Source: Sphingomonadales bacterium
GTDB taxonomy: Bacteria; Pseudomonadota; Alphaproteobacteria; Sphingomonadales; Sphingomonadaceae
Length of the DNA: 64,000 nt
Assembly (NCBI GenBank): GCA_014763545.1
Contig: JACXVD010000001.1
Location: forward strand, 1-64,000
Reading direction: 5' to 3'
The notes below the pieces were generated by a model. The model saw only the letters and a list, made by a program, of their open reading frames with translations, ran no database searches and was not told the DNA's origin. The position numbers and the translations under genes are program-made. Shown here one piece after another: positions 44,187 to 53,624 of the stretch (the first letter of the stretch is position 1; each line of letters begins with the position of its first letter).

Positions 44187-44549
44187 TCAGCGCGCCAGAT
44201 CGGGCGCGTAGCTGAAGGTGAAGCGGTATTCGGGGGCCGGGCCGGTGGAAACCGGTGCCGGGCCTGCGTCGGTCAGGGTCAGCATCCCGCCCTTCGTGCG
44301 CGCAGGCACACCCAGTTCGAGCAGCTTTTCCTCGGACTTGTCGCCCTTCTCGACGCTTGCGCGCAGCACCAGTCGCCCGGCCCAGATGCAGGAAACGTCG
44401 GAGGGGCAGCGGCTGTCCTCCTCCACGACCAGCGGGGTGACGGTGATGCCGTGTCCGACATCGGCCGCTTCGCCCAGTGCCACCGCGCGCGGCTGCGCAG
44501 CGGGCGTCGCGAGGGCAAGGGCAGCACAGGAGAGCAGGAGCATTTTCAT
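44187..44549 (-). CDS. Secreted hypothetical protein with CPxxxxCxWxG motif
   Basis: The 120-residue product has a signal peptide (MKMLLLSCAALALATPA) and a beta-rich domain with a conserved-looking SRCPSDVSCIWAGRL stretch, likely a disulfide pair, and a closing PEYRFTFSYAPDL. Similar small exported proteins occur in sphingomonads; the function is unknown. The 70 bp up to thiE contain no TPP-riboswitch-like structure. Confidence 0.6.
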   Translation of the reverse strand: MKMLLLSCAALALATPAAQPRAVALGEAADVGHGITVTPLVVEEDSRCPSDVSCIWAGRLVLRASVEKGDKSEEKLLELGVPARTKGGMLTLTDAGPAPVSTGPAPEYRFTFSYAPDLAR

Positions 44550-44627
44550 GGGCGCAAATCTGGCCGATCGCGGCTGAACCGCAGCCGAACGCTTGGCGTT
44601 AAGGCCCGCAGGCCCTAGATGCGCGCC

Positions 44628-45281
44628 ATGACCGACCAGACGCCAGCCTGCCAGCTCTACCTGATCTCGCCGCTCGAAACGGGGGGCGACTTCCCGCAGC
44701 GGCTCGAACGCGCGCTTGCTGCCGGACCCGTCGCGGCCTTCCAGTTCCGCGTGAAGGGGCTGGACCAGCACGAAGCCGCGCGGCTTGCGGAGCCGCTGCA
44801 GGCGATCTGCGCGGCGCACGATGTTGCGTTCATCGTCAACGATTCGATCCCACTGGCCAAACGGATCAAGGCCGACGGGGTGCATCTGGGGCAGAAGGAC
44901 GGTTCCGTAGAGGATGCGCGCGAACAGCTTGGCCGCGACGCCCAGATCGGGGTGACCTGCCACGCAAGCCGCCACCTCGCGATGGAAGCGGGCGAGGCCG
45001 GGGCGGACTATGTCGCCTTCGGCGCCTTCTTCCCCTCGAACACCAAGCAGACCGATCACCATGCCGAGGTCGATCTGTTGCAATGGTGGAGCATGCTGTT
45101 CGAAATCCCCTGTGTCGCCATCGGCGGGATCACGCCCGACAATTGCGGCCCGCTGGTCGAGGCGGGGGCGGATTTCCTCGCGGTCAGCGGGGCGGTGTGG
45201 GACGGTGACGAAGCGGCCAGTATTGCCGCCTTCCACCGGGCAATCTCCGCCGCCGCTTCCCAAGTTCAGAGCGATATGTAA
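44628..45281 (+). CDS. thiE: Thiamine phosphate synthase
   Basis: The 217-residue enzyme joins the thiazole and pyrimidine halves of thiamine phosphate. It has the N-terminal YLISPLETG, FQFRVKG with the phosphate-handling positions, FIVNDSIPLAKRI, DGVHLGQKDG, and AIGGITPDNCGPLVEAGADFLAV. The first part (F-P-F of the barrel) is a ThiE-type TIM barrel of normal length. An ATG 9 bp earlier is possible. No other thi gene is near. Confidence 0.88.
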   Translation: MTDQTPACQLYLISPLETGGDFPQRLERALAAGPVAAFQFRVKGLDQHEAARLAEPLQAICAAHDVAFIVNDSIPLAKRIKADGVHLGQKDGSVEDAREQLGRDAQIGVTCHASRHLAMEAGEAGADYVAFGAFFPSNTKQTDHHAEVDLLQWWSMLFEIPCVAIGGITPDNCGPLVEAGADFLAVSGAVWDGDEAASIAAFHRAISAAASQVQSDM

Positions 45282-45314
45282 TCACCCGCCCGTTTTTCGA
45301 GGCGGGAGTTGACG

Positions 45315-47285
45315 ATGATGGCTGACACGGGCGCAACGGCTCACAGCGGCGGGCTGCGCGAACTGACGCTGCGGGCAGTCGTCCTGGGCGGGATCATCAC
45401 GCTCGCCTTCACTGCGGCCAATGTCTATCTCGGGCTGAAAGTCGGCCTGACCTTCGCCACCTCGATCCCCGCCGCGGTGATTTCCATGGCGATCCTGCGG
45501 TTGCTGCCGGGCGGGACGATCCTGGAAAACAACATTGTCCAGACGATCGCCAGCGCCGCCGGAACGCTGGCGGCGATCATCTTCGTCTTGCCGGGGCTGG
45601 TCATGGTTGGCTGGTGGCAGGGTTTCCCCTTTGTCACGACCACCGCGATCACCATGCTGGGCGGGATTCTCGGCGTGCTCTTTTCCGTCCCGCTGCGGCG
45701 GGCGTTGGTGGTCGATACCGATCTCCCCTATCCCGAAGGGCGCGCCGCTGCCGAGGTGCTGACGGTCGGCGCGGCCAGCGCAGAAGGCGCGGCGGAGAAC
45801 GCTGCCGGACTGCGGGTGCTGGTGTGGAATTCCATCGTCTCGGCCGGTTTCGTGCTGCTGACCCAGATGAAGCTTGCTGCTGCCGAGGTCGCGCGCTGGT
45901 TCCGCGTCGGCACCGGTGCGACCGGGATTTCGGGCGGACTGTCGTTCGCGCTGTTCGGGGTGGGCCACCTTGTCGGCCTGTCGGTCGGTCTGGCGCAATT
46001 GGTTGGCATGGTCACCGGTTGGTGGATCCTGCTGCCGATCCTGACGCAGGGTGGCAGCGGCGAGCCGGAAGCACTGGCGAACGACGTGTTCCGTGCCGAT
46101 GTGCGCTTCTTCGGTGCCGGTGTGATCGGTTTGGCGGCCATTTGGACCTTGCTCAAGATTGCAGGCCCGGTGCTCGGCGGCATCCGGTCTGCCATGGCCG
46201 CGTCGAAGGCGCGCGGTGCGGGTGAGGAACTGGCACTGCAGGAACGCGACATGCCCATCGCCTGGGTGCTGGGCGGTACGATTGCGCTGATGTTGCCCAT
46301 CGCCTGGCTGCTGTGGAGCGTCATCGCAGGCGGGCCGCTTGCCGGTTCGGCAGCGATCCTGATCGTCGGCGCACTGCTGTTCGTGATCGTCATCGGCCTG
46401 ATGATCGCGGCGGTCACCGGCTATATGGCCGGGTTGATCGGCGCATCGAACTCGCCCGTCTCGGGCATCGGCATCCTTGCCATCGTTGCCTCTTCGCTGA
46501 TGCTGGTCGGCATGTTCGGCCGGGGCGGGGGCGACGAGGAAACCCAGGCGCTGGTCGCCTATGCGCTGATCGTCACCGGGCTGGTGTTCGGGATCGCGAC
46601 GATTTCGAACGACAATCTGCAGGACCTCAAGACCGGCCAACTGGTCGGCGCCACCCCGTGGAAACAGCAGCTGGCGCTGATTATCGGCGTCGTCTTCGGC
46701 TCGCTGATCGTGCCGCCAGTGCTCAATGTGCTCAACACCAGCATGGGTTTCGTGGGTGCGCCCGGGGCCGGGCCGGATGCGCTGGCCGCTCCGCAGGCGG
46801 GGCTGATCTCGTCGCTCGCCAAGGGCGTGCTCGGCGGCGACCTCAACTGGACGATGCTGGGCTGGGGCGCGGTTGCCGGTGCCGGTTTCATTGCGCTGGA
46901 TGAAATACTCGGCAAGGCGAAGAAAATGCGCCTGCCGCCGCTGGCCATCGGGATCGGGATTTACCTGCCGATGGCGGTGATCCTGCCGGTGTGTATCGGG
47001 GCCATCGCTGGCTGGTTTTACGATCGCTGGTCCGATCGTCGCGGCAACCCCGAGTTTGCCCGGCGCATGGGCGTGTTGGCGGCGACCGGGATGATCGTGG
47101 GCGAAAGCCTGTTCGGCGTAGTCTATGCCGGGATCGTCGCCGCCACCGGCGACGACGCGCCCTTGGCCTTGGTGGGTGACGGCTTTGCCACCCCGGCGAT
47201 TGTCGTGGGCGCAATCGCCTTCGCTGGCTTCGCCTGGCTGAGCTACGCGCGCACGCGGCGTGAGGCGGCGAAGATCGCGGGTTAG
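45315..47285 (+). CDS. OPT-family oligopeptide transporter
   Basis: The 656-residue inner-membrane protein has about 15 hydrophobic segments and the OPT patterns NVYLGLKVGLTFATSIPAAVI (by position 38-58), NNIVQTIASAAGTLAA and DLPYPEGRAAAEVL. OPT proteins import small peptides or metal chelates by proton symport. It follows thiE by 33 bp, but a link with thiamine is unproven. GGGAG precedes the ATG at 45315. Confidence 0.92.
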   Translation: MMADTGATAHSGGLRELTLRAVVLGGIITLAFTAANVYLGLKVGLTFATSIPAAVISMAILRLLPGGTILENNIVQTIASAAGTLAAIIFVLPGLVMVGWWQGFPFVTTTAITMLGGILGVLFSVPLRRALVVDTDLPYPEGRAAAEVLTVGAASAEGAAENAAGLRVLVWNSIVSAGFVLLTQMKLAAAEVARWFRVGTGATGISGGLSFALFGVGHLVGLSVGLAQLVGMVTGWWILLPILTQGGSGEPEALANDVFRADVRFFGAGVIGLAAIWTLLKIAGPVLGGIRSAMAASKARGAGEELALQERDMPIAWVLGGTIALMLPIAWLLWSVIAGGPLAGSAAILIVGALLFVIVIGLMIAAVTGYMAGLIGASNSPVSGIGILAIVASSLMLVGMFGRGGGDEETQALVAYALIVTGLVFGIATISNDNLQDLKTGQLVGATPWKQQLALIIGVVFGSLIVPPVLNVLNTSMGFVGAPGAGPDALAAPQAGLISSLAKGVLGGDLNWTMLGWGAVAGAGFIALDEILGKAKKMRLPPLAIGIGIYLPMAVILPVCIGAIAGWFYDRWSDRRGNPEFARRMGVLAATGMIVGESLFGVVYAGIVAATGDDAPLALVGDGFATPAIVVGAIAFAGFAWLSYARTRREAAKIAG

Positions 47286-47380
47286 CCCCTCCGATTGGTC
47301 AGCATCGGGAAATATCTCCCTCCCCGTGAGTAGTTAAGGGGAAGGGAGCGCAAGGTGCCTCTCTGACGAGGAGAGATTTC

Positions 47381-48634
47381 TTGCGCAAATTCCTGGCCTT
47401 GGCGTTGCTGGCAACCACCGCAGCGTGTGGATCGCAACTCGCGCCTGACGCGCCGACGCAGGACCAGGCACCGACCACGCCGCCGACAAGCGCAAGCGAT
47501 AATCTGGCGGACACGATGGCGTCGCATGACGGCACGACCCTCGGCGATGCCGAACTGGCGATTCCCGATCCCGAAGCGCGCCCGGTGATGCAGGCGCAGG
47601 TGGTGCTCGACCGGCTCGGTTTCGGGCCCGGCGTGATCGACGGCGAAATGGGCATGAGCACGCAGAATGCATTGCGCGGGTTCCAGCAGGCGCGCGGACT
47701 GCCGGTGACCGGCAAGCTTGATGACGCCACGAAGCAGGCGCTGGGCATGATGGACGGGGGCGCGATGGACGGGATCGAGGCGACCCGCATCGTCCGCATC
47801 CCGGCCGACTGGGCCTCGCTCACCTTCGAGAAGACGCCCGAAGGCGCCGCCGCCCAGGCGAAGATGGATCGGCTCGGCTATCAGTCGCTGGACGAGCGGC
47901 TTGCCGAACGCTTCCACACCACGATCGACGTACTCGACAAGCTGAATCCGGGCGGGCGACCGGCGGGTGCGAAGGCGAACCAGTCGGTCCCCGCAGATTT
48001 CGCGACCCCGGCAGCTGCATCACCTACGCCTACGCCCACGCCAACGTCGACCCCGACTTCGACGCCGAGCGAAAGCGCGTCAGCTGCGGTGAGCAAGTTC
48101 AAACCCGGCCAACTTGTACGCGTGCCCAATATCGGCGCCGATCGCATCGCTCCCGGCGCGGTAGACGACCCCGACTGGCAGCAGACCTTGCAGATGCTGG
48201 GGGTCGGCACCGAGCAGCCCGATGTCGCGCGCATCGTGGTCAGCAAGTCGAAGGACACGCTCAGCGCCTATGACGAAGGCGGCAAGCTGGTGGCGCTGTT
48301 CACCGTGAGTTCGGGCAGTTCGCACGATCCGTTGCCGCTCGGTAACTGGAAGATCGCCGGCGTCGCGCACAATCCGCCATTCGCCTTCGATCCCGAGCTG
48401 ATGTGGGATGTGCCCGATACTGCGGAGAAGCAGCAATTGCCGCCGGGGCCGAACGGACCGGTAGGCGTGGTGTGGATCGACCTGTCCAAGGATCACTACG
48501 GCATCCACGGCACGCCCGAACCGCAGACCATCGGGCGCGCGCAAAGCCATGGCTGCGTGAGGCTGACCAACTGGGATGCGGCGCGGCTCGCGCAGATGGT
48601 TTCGACCGGCACCAAAGTGGTGTTCGAAAAATGA
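47381..48634 (+). CDS. L,D-transpeptidase lipoprotein with peptidoglycan-binding domain
   Basis: The 417-residue protein starts at TTG after AGGAG. It has a lipoprotein-like signal (LALLATTAACGS), a peptidoglycan-binding domain (VLDRLGFGPGVIDGEMG...ALRGFQQARGL), a Thr/Pro linker, and a YkuD domain ending in HGTPEPQTIGRAQSHGCVRL with the catalytic SHGC-R cysteine. Such enzymes make 3-3 crosslinks or anchor proteins to the wall. It overlaps the M23 gene by ATGA, so both act on the wall. Confidence 0.9.
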   Translation: MRKFLALALLATTAACGSQLAPDAPTQDQAPTTPPTSASDNLADTMASHDGTTLGDAELAIPDPEARPVMQAQVVLDRLGFGPGVIDGEMGMSTQNALRGFQQARGLPVTGKLDDATKQALGMMDGGAMDGIEATRIVRIPADWASLTFEKTPEGAAAQAKMDRLGYQSLDERLAERFHTTIDVLDKLNPGGRPAGAKANQSVPADFATPAAASPTPTPTPTSTPTSTPSESASAAVSKFKPGQLVRVPNIGADRIAPGAVDDPDWQQTLQMLGVGTEQPDVARIVVSKSKDTLSAYDEGGKLVALFTVSSGSSHDPLPLGNWKIAGVAHNPPFAFDPELMWDVPDTAEKQQLPPGPNGPVGVVWIDLSKDHYGIHGTPEPQTIGRAQSHGCVRLTNWDAARLAQMVSTGTKVVFEK

Positions 48635-49305
48635 GCGGCGGCGGGCGAGGGCTGGCACTGGCCGACCGCGCGGCGACGATCATCGTCACCGCCGGTCTGA
48701 CCTCGCTCGTCTGGTTGCTGGTGGGCTTCGGCCCGCCCACGACCTCGTCAACCGCGCCGAACCCGGAAATATCAGAGCCTGCGGCGCCGAAGGTCGAACC
48801 GGATGCATCGCAAAATGAACGCCTGCCCGGATTGGTCCCTGCGGCTCCAGCAAGCCCGAATGTGTCGGGCCTTGTCATCCCGGTTGCCGGCATAAAGCCT
48901 GGCGAGCTGACCGACAGCTTCACCGACGCGCGCAGTGGGGGTGAACGGGTGCACGAGGCGATCGACATCATGGCCCCGGCAGGCACCCCGGTGATTGCCG
49001 CGACCGGTGGCACGATCGAAAAGATGTTCCTTTCGGAAGCGGGCGGGAACACGATCTACCTCCGCTTGCCCGGCGGCGGCACGATCCATTATTACGCGCA
49101 CCTGCAGGCCTACGCACCGGGCCTGGCCGAAGGACAGGTGGTGAAGCAGGGGCAAGTCCTGGGCACGGTGGGCAGTTCGGGCAATGCTTCGCCCGAGGCG
49201 CCGCACCTCCATTTCGCGATCATGCAGACCAATCCGGACGCGCATTGGTATGACCCGGCGCGGGCGGTCGATCCCTATCCCTTGCTGACAGCGGGCAGCC
49301 GCTGA
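48631..49305 (+). CDS. M23-family peptidoglycan endopeptidase, membrane-anchored
   Basis: The 224-residue protein has one N-terminal membrane segment (IIVTAGLTSLVWLLVGF) and a periplasmic M23 zinc peptidase domain: HEAID for the first metal ligands, then HYYAHL and HLHF. M23 enzymes cut peptide bridges of peptidoglycan. The key residues are present, so it should be active. It is translationally coupled to the L,D-transpeptidase. Confidence 0.9.
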   Translation: MSGGGRGLALADRAATIIVTAGLTSLVWLLVGFGPPTTSSTAPNPEISEPAAPKVEPDASQNERLPGLVPAAPASPNVSGLVIPVAGIKPGELTDSFTDARSGGERVHEAIDIMAPAGTPVIAATGGTIEKMFLSEAGGNTIYLRLPGGGTIHYYAHLQAYAPGLAEGQVVKQGQVLGTVGSSGNASPEAPHLHFAIMQTNPDAHWYDPARAVDPYPLLTAGSR

Positions 49306-49310
49306 CCCGT

Positions 49311-49685
49311 TCAGTTGGCGCTGCCGATCCGGGTGCAGCGCTTTTCGGACAGGCTCCCGTCGACAGCCTGTTCGCGGATCGTGTTGCTGCCGGTCTTGGC
49401 GAACACCATGCCTTTCATCGGGCCGCTGGTGAACTGCACCGTCTTGCCGGTCAGCAAATAGGTGCCTTTGCCCGCGCCGTTCGCATAGCTTGAGCCGAAA
49501 ATGATCGAGAAATCCGCCTCTGTCACCGGCACCACGGCCAGTCCGGCGGCATCGCCGGGCAGCGTGCAGGCGTAATTGCCGAGCGGCAAGGTCCCCAGCC
49601 GCCCGCCGGGAGTCGCCGTGGCCGCAGCAGCGGTTGTTGCAAGCAGCAGCATAAGGGCGAGGCGAGGCAGGCGAATGGCGGACAT
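49311..49685 (-). CDS. Small secreted hypothetical protein
   Basis: The 124-residue product has a signal peptide (LALMLLLATTAAAATA) and a small beta domain with two cysteines (C39 and C117) that may form a disulfide (GNYACTLPGD and SEKRCTRIG). No family is recognised. It faces efp, with 127 bp between the starts, and converges with the M23 gene 5 bp away. Confidence 0.6.
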   Translation of the reverse strand: MSAIRLPRLALMLLLATTAAAATATPGGRLGTLPLGNYACTLPGDAAGLAVVPVTEADFSIIFGSSYANGAGKGTYLLTGKTVQFTSGPMKGMVFAKTGSNTIREQAVDGSLSEKRCTRIGSAN

Positions 49686-49812
49686 GGCCCGCTGATAGCA
49701 GCCTGTGCCAACATGCGCCACCGCCTTGCCCGCGCGCGTCACCTCGGCTAAGGGCCGCCGGTCCGGGGAGGCCGCAGGCGCTTTCCCGTCTTTCTCATCA
49801 AGGCATGCACAC

Positions 49813-50376
49813 ATGAAGATCAGCGGCGTCGATATCCGTCCCGGCAACATCCTGGAATATGAAGGCGGCATCTGGAAGGTTGCCAAGATCCAGCACACCC
49901 AGCCCGGCAAGGGCGGCGCCTATATGCAGGTCGAAATGAAGAACCTGCAGGACGGTCGCAAGACCAACGTCCGCTTCCGCAGCGCCGACACGGTCGAACG
50001 CGTGCGGCTGGATACCAAGGATTTCCAGTTCCTTTACGAAGACGGCGACATGCTGGTGTTCATGGACCAGGAAACCTACGAGCAGATCAACCTGCCGAGC
50101 GATTTGCTGGGCGACGCGCGCCCGTTCCTGCAGGACGGGATGCAGGTGATGCTCGAACTGTGGGAAGAAAAGCCCATCAGCGTCGAACTGCCGCAGCAGG
50201 TCGAAGCGACGATCGTCGAGGCGGATGCAGTGGTGAAGGGCCAGACGGCCAGCTCCAGCTACAAGCCGGCGATCCTCGAAAACGGCGTGCGCATCATGGT
50301 GCCGCCGCATATCGAAAGCGGCACGCGCATCGTCGTCGACGTGTATGAACAGGCTTACGTGGGCAAGGCGGGATAA
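49813..50376 (+). CDS. efp: Elongation factor P
   Basis: The 187-residue factor helps ribosomes through polyproline. The three beta domains are complete; the tip loop reads QPGKGGA, so the modified position is a lysine, as in EpmA-type or unmodified EF-P, and not the arginine of the EarP type. It is followed after 2 bp by a small gene and then the inositol monophosphatase. Confidence 0.96.
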   Translation: MKISGVDIRPGNILEYEGGIWKVAKIQHTQPGKGGAYMQVEMKNLQDGRKTNVRFRSADTVERVRLDTKDFQFLYEDGDMLVFMDQETYEQINLPSDLLGDARPFLQDGMQVMLELWEEKPISVELPQQVEATIVEADAVVKGQTASSSYKPAILENGVRIMVPPHIESGTRIVVDVYEQAYVGKAG

Positions 50377-50378
50377 TC

Positions 50379-50729
50379 ATGTCCGACGCGGCTGACCGGT
50401 TTTCCGGACTGGATCTCGAAAACAGCTATCTGCTGAACGTGATCTATGACGACCGGTCGCTGACGCTGGAGATGGATTTCCGCCTCAATCCGCGCCACCC
50501 CGCATACGAAGAACCTGCTGCAGATGCGGAGGGATGTTTCCGCAACGGCTTCATCCGTTTCGCGCAGATCGACGATCTCCAGCTCGACAAGGCGAAGAAT
50601 GCGGGCGAGGGCGAGCAGGATTTCAGCGAGATTTTCGAGGTAACGCGGCTCGGCGGGATGTTCGAAATGTCCTGTGGCTGGGGCGTAATCAAGGTGACCG
50701 CCCGATCGATCCAGGTCGGGCTGGACTGA
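50379..50729 (+). CDS. Conserved small hypothetical protein after efp
   Basis: The 116-residue soluble protein (SYLLNVIYDDRSLTLEMDF; IRFAQIDDLQLDKAK; MFEMSCGWGVIKV) has no known domain I can name. It lies 2 bp after efp and 13 bp before the next gene, so it is part of that operon. The acidic, beta-rich composition suggests a small binding domain. Confidence 0.6.
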   Translation: MSDAADRFSGLDLENSYLLNVIYDDRSLTLEMDFRLNPRHPAYEEPAADAEGCFRNGFIRFAQIDDLQLDKAKNAGEGEQDFSEIFEVTRLGGMFEMSCGWGVIKVTARSIQVGLD

Positions 50730-50742
50730 CGAGGTAATTCAA

Positions 50743-51564
50743 TTGGCTGCAATTTCCGGTCTTATTCGCGTGATGGAAAAGGCTGCCCGCAAGGCGGGTG
50801 GCCGGCTGCGCCGCGATTTCGGCGAAGTCGAACATTTGCAGGTGAGCCGCAAGGGCCCGTCGGATTTCGTATCCAAGGCCGACCGCATCGCCGAACGCAC
50901 GATTTACGACGAACTGCGCGCGGCGCGCCCCGACTGGGGTTTCCTGCTCGAAGAAGCAGGCGAGATCGAAGGCGACCCGACCAAGCCGCGCTGGATCGTC
51001 GATCCGCTCGACGGGACCAGCAACTTCCTGCACGGCATCCCGCATTTTGCAGTGTCGATCGCTGCGCAGGAGCCGCGCCTCGATGGCAAGGGCTGGGGCG
51101 ATGTGGTCGCCGGGGTGGTCTATCAGCCGATCACGGACGAGACGTTCTGGGCAGAGAAGACCCGTGGCGCATGGCTGCACGATGCGCGCCTGCGCGTGTC
51201 GGCGCGCAGCCGGCTCGACGATGCGCTGGTCGCGACCGGTATCCCGTTCCAGGGGGCGGGCGATCTGCCGCAATGGGTAAAGATCTATTCCGCCTTCGGG
51301 CCGCGCGTGGCGGGCATACGCCGGTTCGGCTCGGCCGCGCTCGACCTCGCCTGGGTGGCTGCGGGGCGGTATGACGGGTTCTGGGAAACCGGCCTGAAAC
51401 CGTGGGACACCGCGGCAGGTTGCCTGCTGGTGCGCGAGGCTGGCGGCTTCGTCACCGATTTCCGCGGCCGTTCGCAGCCGGTGTGCGACAGCGAAGTGCT
51501 GGCGGGCAACGACGCGCAGCATTCCAAGCTGCACAAGCTGCTGGTCGCCGCACTGAAGGATTGA
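50743..51564 (+). CDS. suhB: Inositol monophosphatase family protein
   Basis: The 273-residue enzyme has the metal- and substrate-binding motifs of the family: EEAGEIEGD with the first acidic ligands, WIVDPLDGTSNFLHGIPHFAVSI (positions 84-106), and WETGLKPWDTAAGCLLVREAGG near the end. It dephosphorylates inositol phosphates or, in the SuhB role, also acts with the transcription machinery. It starts at TTG after GAGGT. Confidence 0.92.
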   Translation: MAAISGLIRVMEKAARKAGGRLRRDFGEVEHLQVSRKGPSDFVSKADRIAERTIYDELRAARPDWGFLLEEAGEIEGDPTKPRWIVDPLDGTSNFLHGIPHFAVSIAAQEPRLDGKGWGDVVAGVVYQPITDETFWAEKTRGAWLHDARLRVSARSRLDDALVATGIPFQGAGDLPQWVKIYSAFGPRVAGIRRFGSAALDLAWVAAGRYDGFWETGLKPWDTAAGCLLVREAGGFVTDFRGRSQPVCDSEVLAGNDAQHSKLHKLLVAALKD

Positions 51565-51621
51565 TTTGCGTATCGCGCTTGATGGCGCGAGCGGCGGCGT
51601 CTAGGGGCGTCGCCACGAAGT

Positions 51622-51705
51622 GCCCCTGTGGCGGAATTGGTAGACGCGCTCGACTCAAAATCGAGTTTCTTTGAAGTGCCGGTTCGAGTCCGGCCAGGGG
51701 TACCA
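51622..51705 (+). tRNA. tRNA-Leu(CAA)
   Basis: The acceptor GCCCCTG pairs with CAGGGGT (one G-U), the anticodon loop CTCAAAA gives CAA, a long variable arm is present as expected for a class II tRNA, and CCA is encoded at 51703-51705. Confidence 0.95.
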
Positions 51706-51780
51706 AGCACTTCGCGCCAACACTCTGTTTTGCGCATGCTTCCTTGCGGATTGCCGCAAGCCGTGGTGTAAGCTCGCGCA

Positions 51781-53580
51781 ATGCCGGGCGTCCCCTCCTA
51801 TCATGCGATGGCCGCGATGGTGGTTACCTTCGCGATGTTCGTCGCCTTCGCGCGCGCGCGCCTGTCGGCGGAAATCATCTCCCTACTGACCATCGCGGTG
51901 ATTGCCGTCGGGCTGTATTTCTTCCCTCTTCCGGGCAGCCAGCCGACCGATGGGCTGCAGCTCGCCTTCTCGGGCTTCGGTCATTACGCGCTGATTACGA
52001 TCTGTTCGCTGATGATCATGGGGCGCGGACTGGTGGTGACCGGCGCGCTCGATCCCGCGGCGCGGGTGCTTGAACAAGTGTGGAAGATCAACCACCAGGT
52101 CGGCATGCTGGTCTCGCTGCTGCTGGCATTTACCCTGTCGATGTTCATCAACGACACGCCGGTGCTGGTGCTGTTGCTGCCCATTTTCGTGCAGCTGGCG
52201 GCGCGCGGGGCGATGCCGGCTTCGAAAACGCTGATGCCGCTCAACGCTGCGGTGCTGATCGGCGGCATGGCGACCACCATCGGGACATCGACCAATCTGC
52301 TGGTGGTGTCGATCGCGCGCGATCTCGGCATGCCGCAGATGAACGTGTTTCACTTCACCCATATCGTGGTGATCGCCGCGCTCGTCGCGCTGCCTTACCT
52401 GTGGCTGGTGATGCCGCGCCTGCTGGGCGACAACACGGTGACCGACGCAGCCGAGCAGCGCCGCTTCCAGACGCGCCTGCGGCTCGGCCCCGACAGCATG
52501 CTGACCGGCAAGGACCTGTCGAGCGTCCTGCCGAAACTGCCGAAGGATATCGAGTTCCTCGACAAGCCCAACCGCCCCCTGCTGGCCGAGGACCGCTTGC
52601 GGATTTCCGGCACGCATGAGGCGCTGGAAGAGGCGGTGCGCACGCTGAAGGGCGAGATTGCCCCGTCATGGGTGGTCGAAGGGATCCGCCGCCGGGCGAG
52701 CAGTGAAGACCACGATGTGCTGGTGGTCGAAATGGCGGTGACGGCGGATTCGCGCCTCATCAACCGCACCCTGCCGACATCGGGCATTGCCGACCTTTAT
52801 GGCGTTGCCGTGCTCGGCATCCATCGCCCGCGCACTTTCCTGGCGGAAAAGGACCAGTTCAGCGAAGGCGGCGATTTGCGCATCGCGGAAGGCGATGTGC
52901 TGCTGGTGATGGGGCTGGACCACGAATTGAACAATTTTGCCCGCACCGACAGCCTGCTGCTGCTCGATGGGGCGCGTGAATTGCCGCGTCGGTCGAAGGC
53001 GCTGCTGTCGTTGGGCATCATGGTGGGTTCGGTCGGGCTGGCCTCGATCGGCTTCCTGCCCATCGCGATTTCCGCGCTGGCGGGTGCGATCCTGATGTTC
53101 GTGACCGGCTGCGTGAAGTTCGACCGCGTGGGCAAGGCGCTGTCCGCCAAGGTGATCGTGCTGGTAGCTGCTTCCATCGCCGTCGGGCGGATCATCCTCG
53201 AATCGGGCGCGGCGGAATGGATCGGGATGGTCATGTCCGCCTTCCTGCAATTCATGCCGCCCGCGATGATCCTGGCGGCGATCATGCTGTTCGTCACGGT
53301 GCTGACCAATTTTGCCTCGAACGCGACTGCGGCGACGGTGGGGACGCCGATTGCCTTCAATATCGCCAACCATCTCGGGCTGCCGTCCGAACCGCTGATC
53401 CTGGCGGTGCTGTTCGGCTGCAACCTGTGTTACGCAACGCCGATTGCCTATCAGACCAACATGCTGATCATGGCCGAGGGTAGCTATCAGTTCCGCGACT
53501 ATATCCGCACGGGTGTGCCACTGGTGCTGCTGATGGTGACGACATTGTCGATCCTGCTGGTGACTACTTACGGGATGTAG
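51781..53580 (+). CDS. SLC13-family permease with TrkA-C domains
   Basis: The 599-residue membrane protein has two groups of hydrophobic segments, with FINDTPVLVLLLPIF and IGTSTNLLV in the first and the matching FASNATAATVGTPIA in the second, as in sodium/dicarboxylate or sulfate carriers. Between them lie two RCK/TrkA-C-like domains (near 280-400) that may sense a ligand. The substrate cannot be told from sequence. It has its own start region after tRNA-Leu. Confidence 0.88.
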   Translation: MPGVPSYHAMAAMVVTFAMFVAFARARLSAEIISLLTIAVIAVGLYFFPLPGSQPTDGLQLAFSGFGHYALITICSLMIMGRGLVVTGALDPAARVLEQVWKINHQVGMLVSLLLAFTLSMFINDTPVLVLLLPIFVQLAARGAMPASKTLMPLNAAVLIGGMATTIGTSTNLLVVSIARDLGMPQMNVFHFTHIVVIAALVALPYLWLVMPRLLGDNTVTDAAEQRRFQTRLRLGPDSMLTGKDLSSVLPKLPKDIEFLDKPNRPLLAEDRLRISGTHEALEEAVRTLKGEIAPSWVVEGIRRRASSEDHDVLVVEMAVTADSRLINRTLPTSGIADLYGVAVLGIHRPRTFLAEKDQFSEGGDLRIAEGDVLLVMGLDHELNNFARTDSLLLLDGARELPRRSKALLSLGIMVGSVGLASIGFLPIAISALAGAILMFVTGCVKFDRVGKALSAKVIVLVAASIAVGRIILESGAAEWIGMVMSAFLQFMPPAMILAAIMLFVTVLTNFASNATAATVGTPIAFNIANHLGLPSEPLILAVLFGCNLCYATPIAYQTNMLIMAEGSYQFRDYIRTGVPLVLLMVTTLSILLVTTYGM

Positions 53581-53624
53581 CGGGCAGGGCTTTTCATCCT
53601 CGCCGCGCCGGTTACAACCGTCAC

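Noticed and set aside
44550-44627. TPP riboswitch before thiE
   Set aside because: The gap is too short (about 80 bp) and lacks the conserved CTGAGA and ACCTGA motifs.
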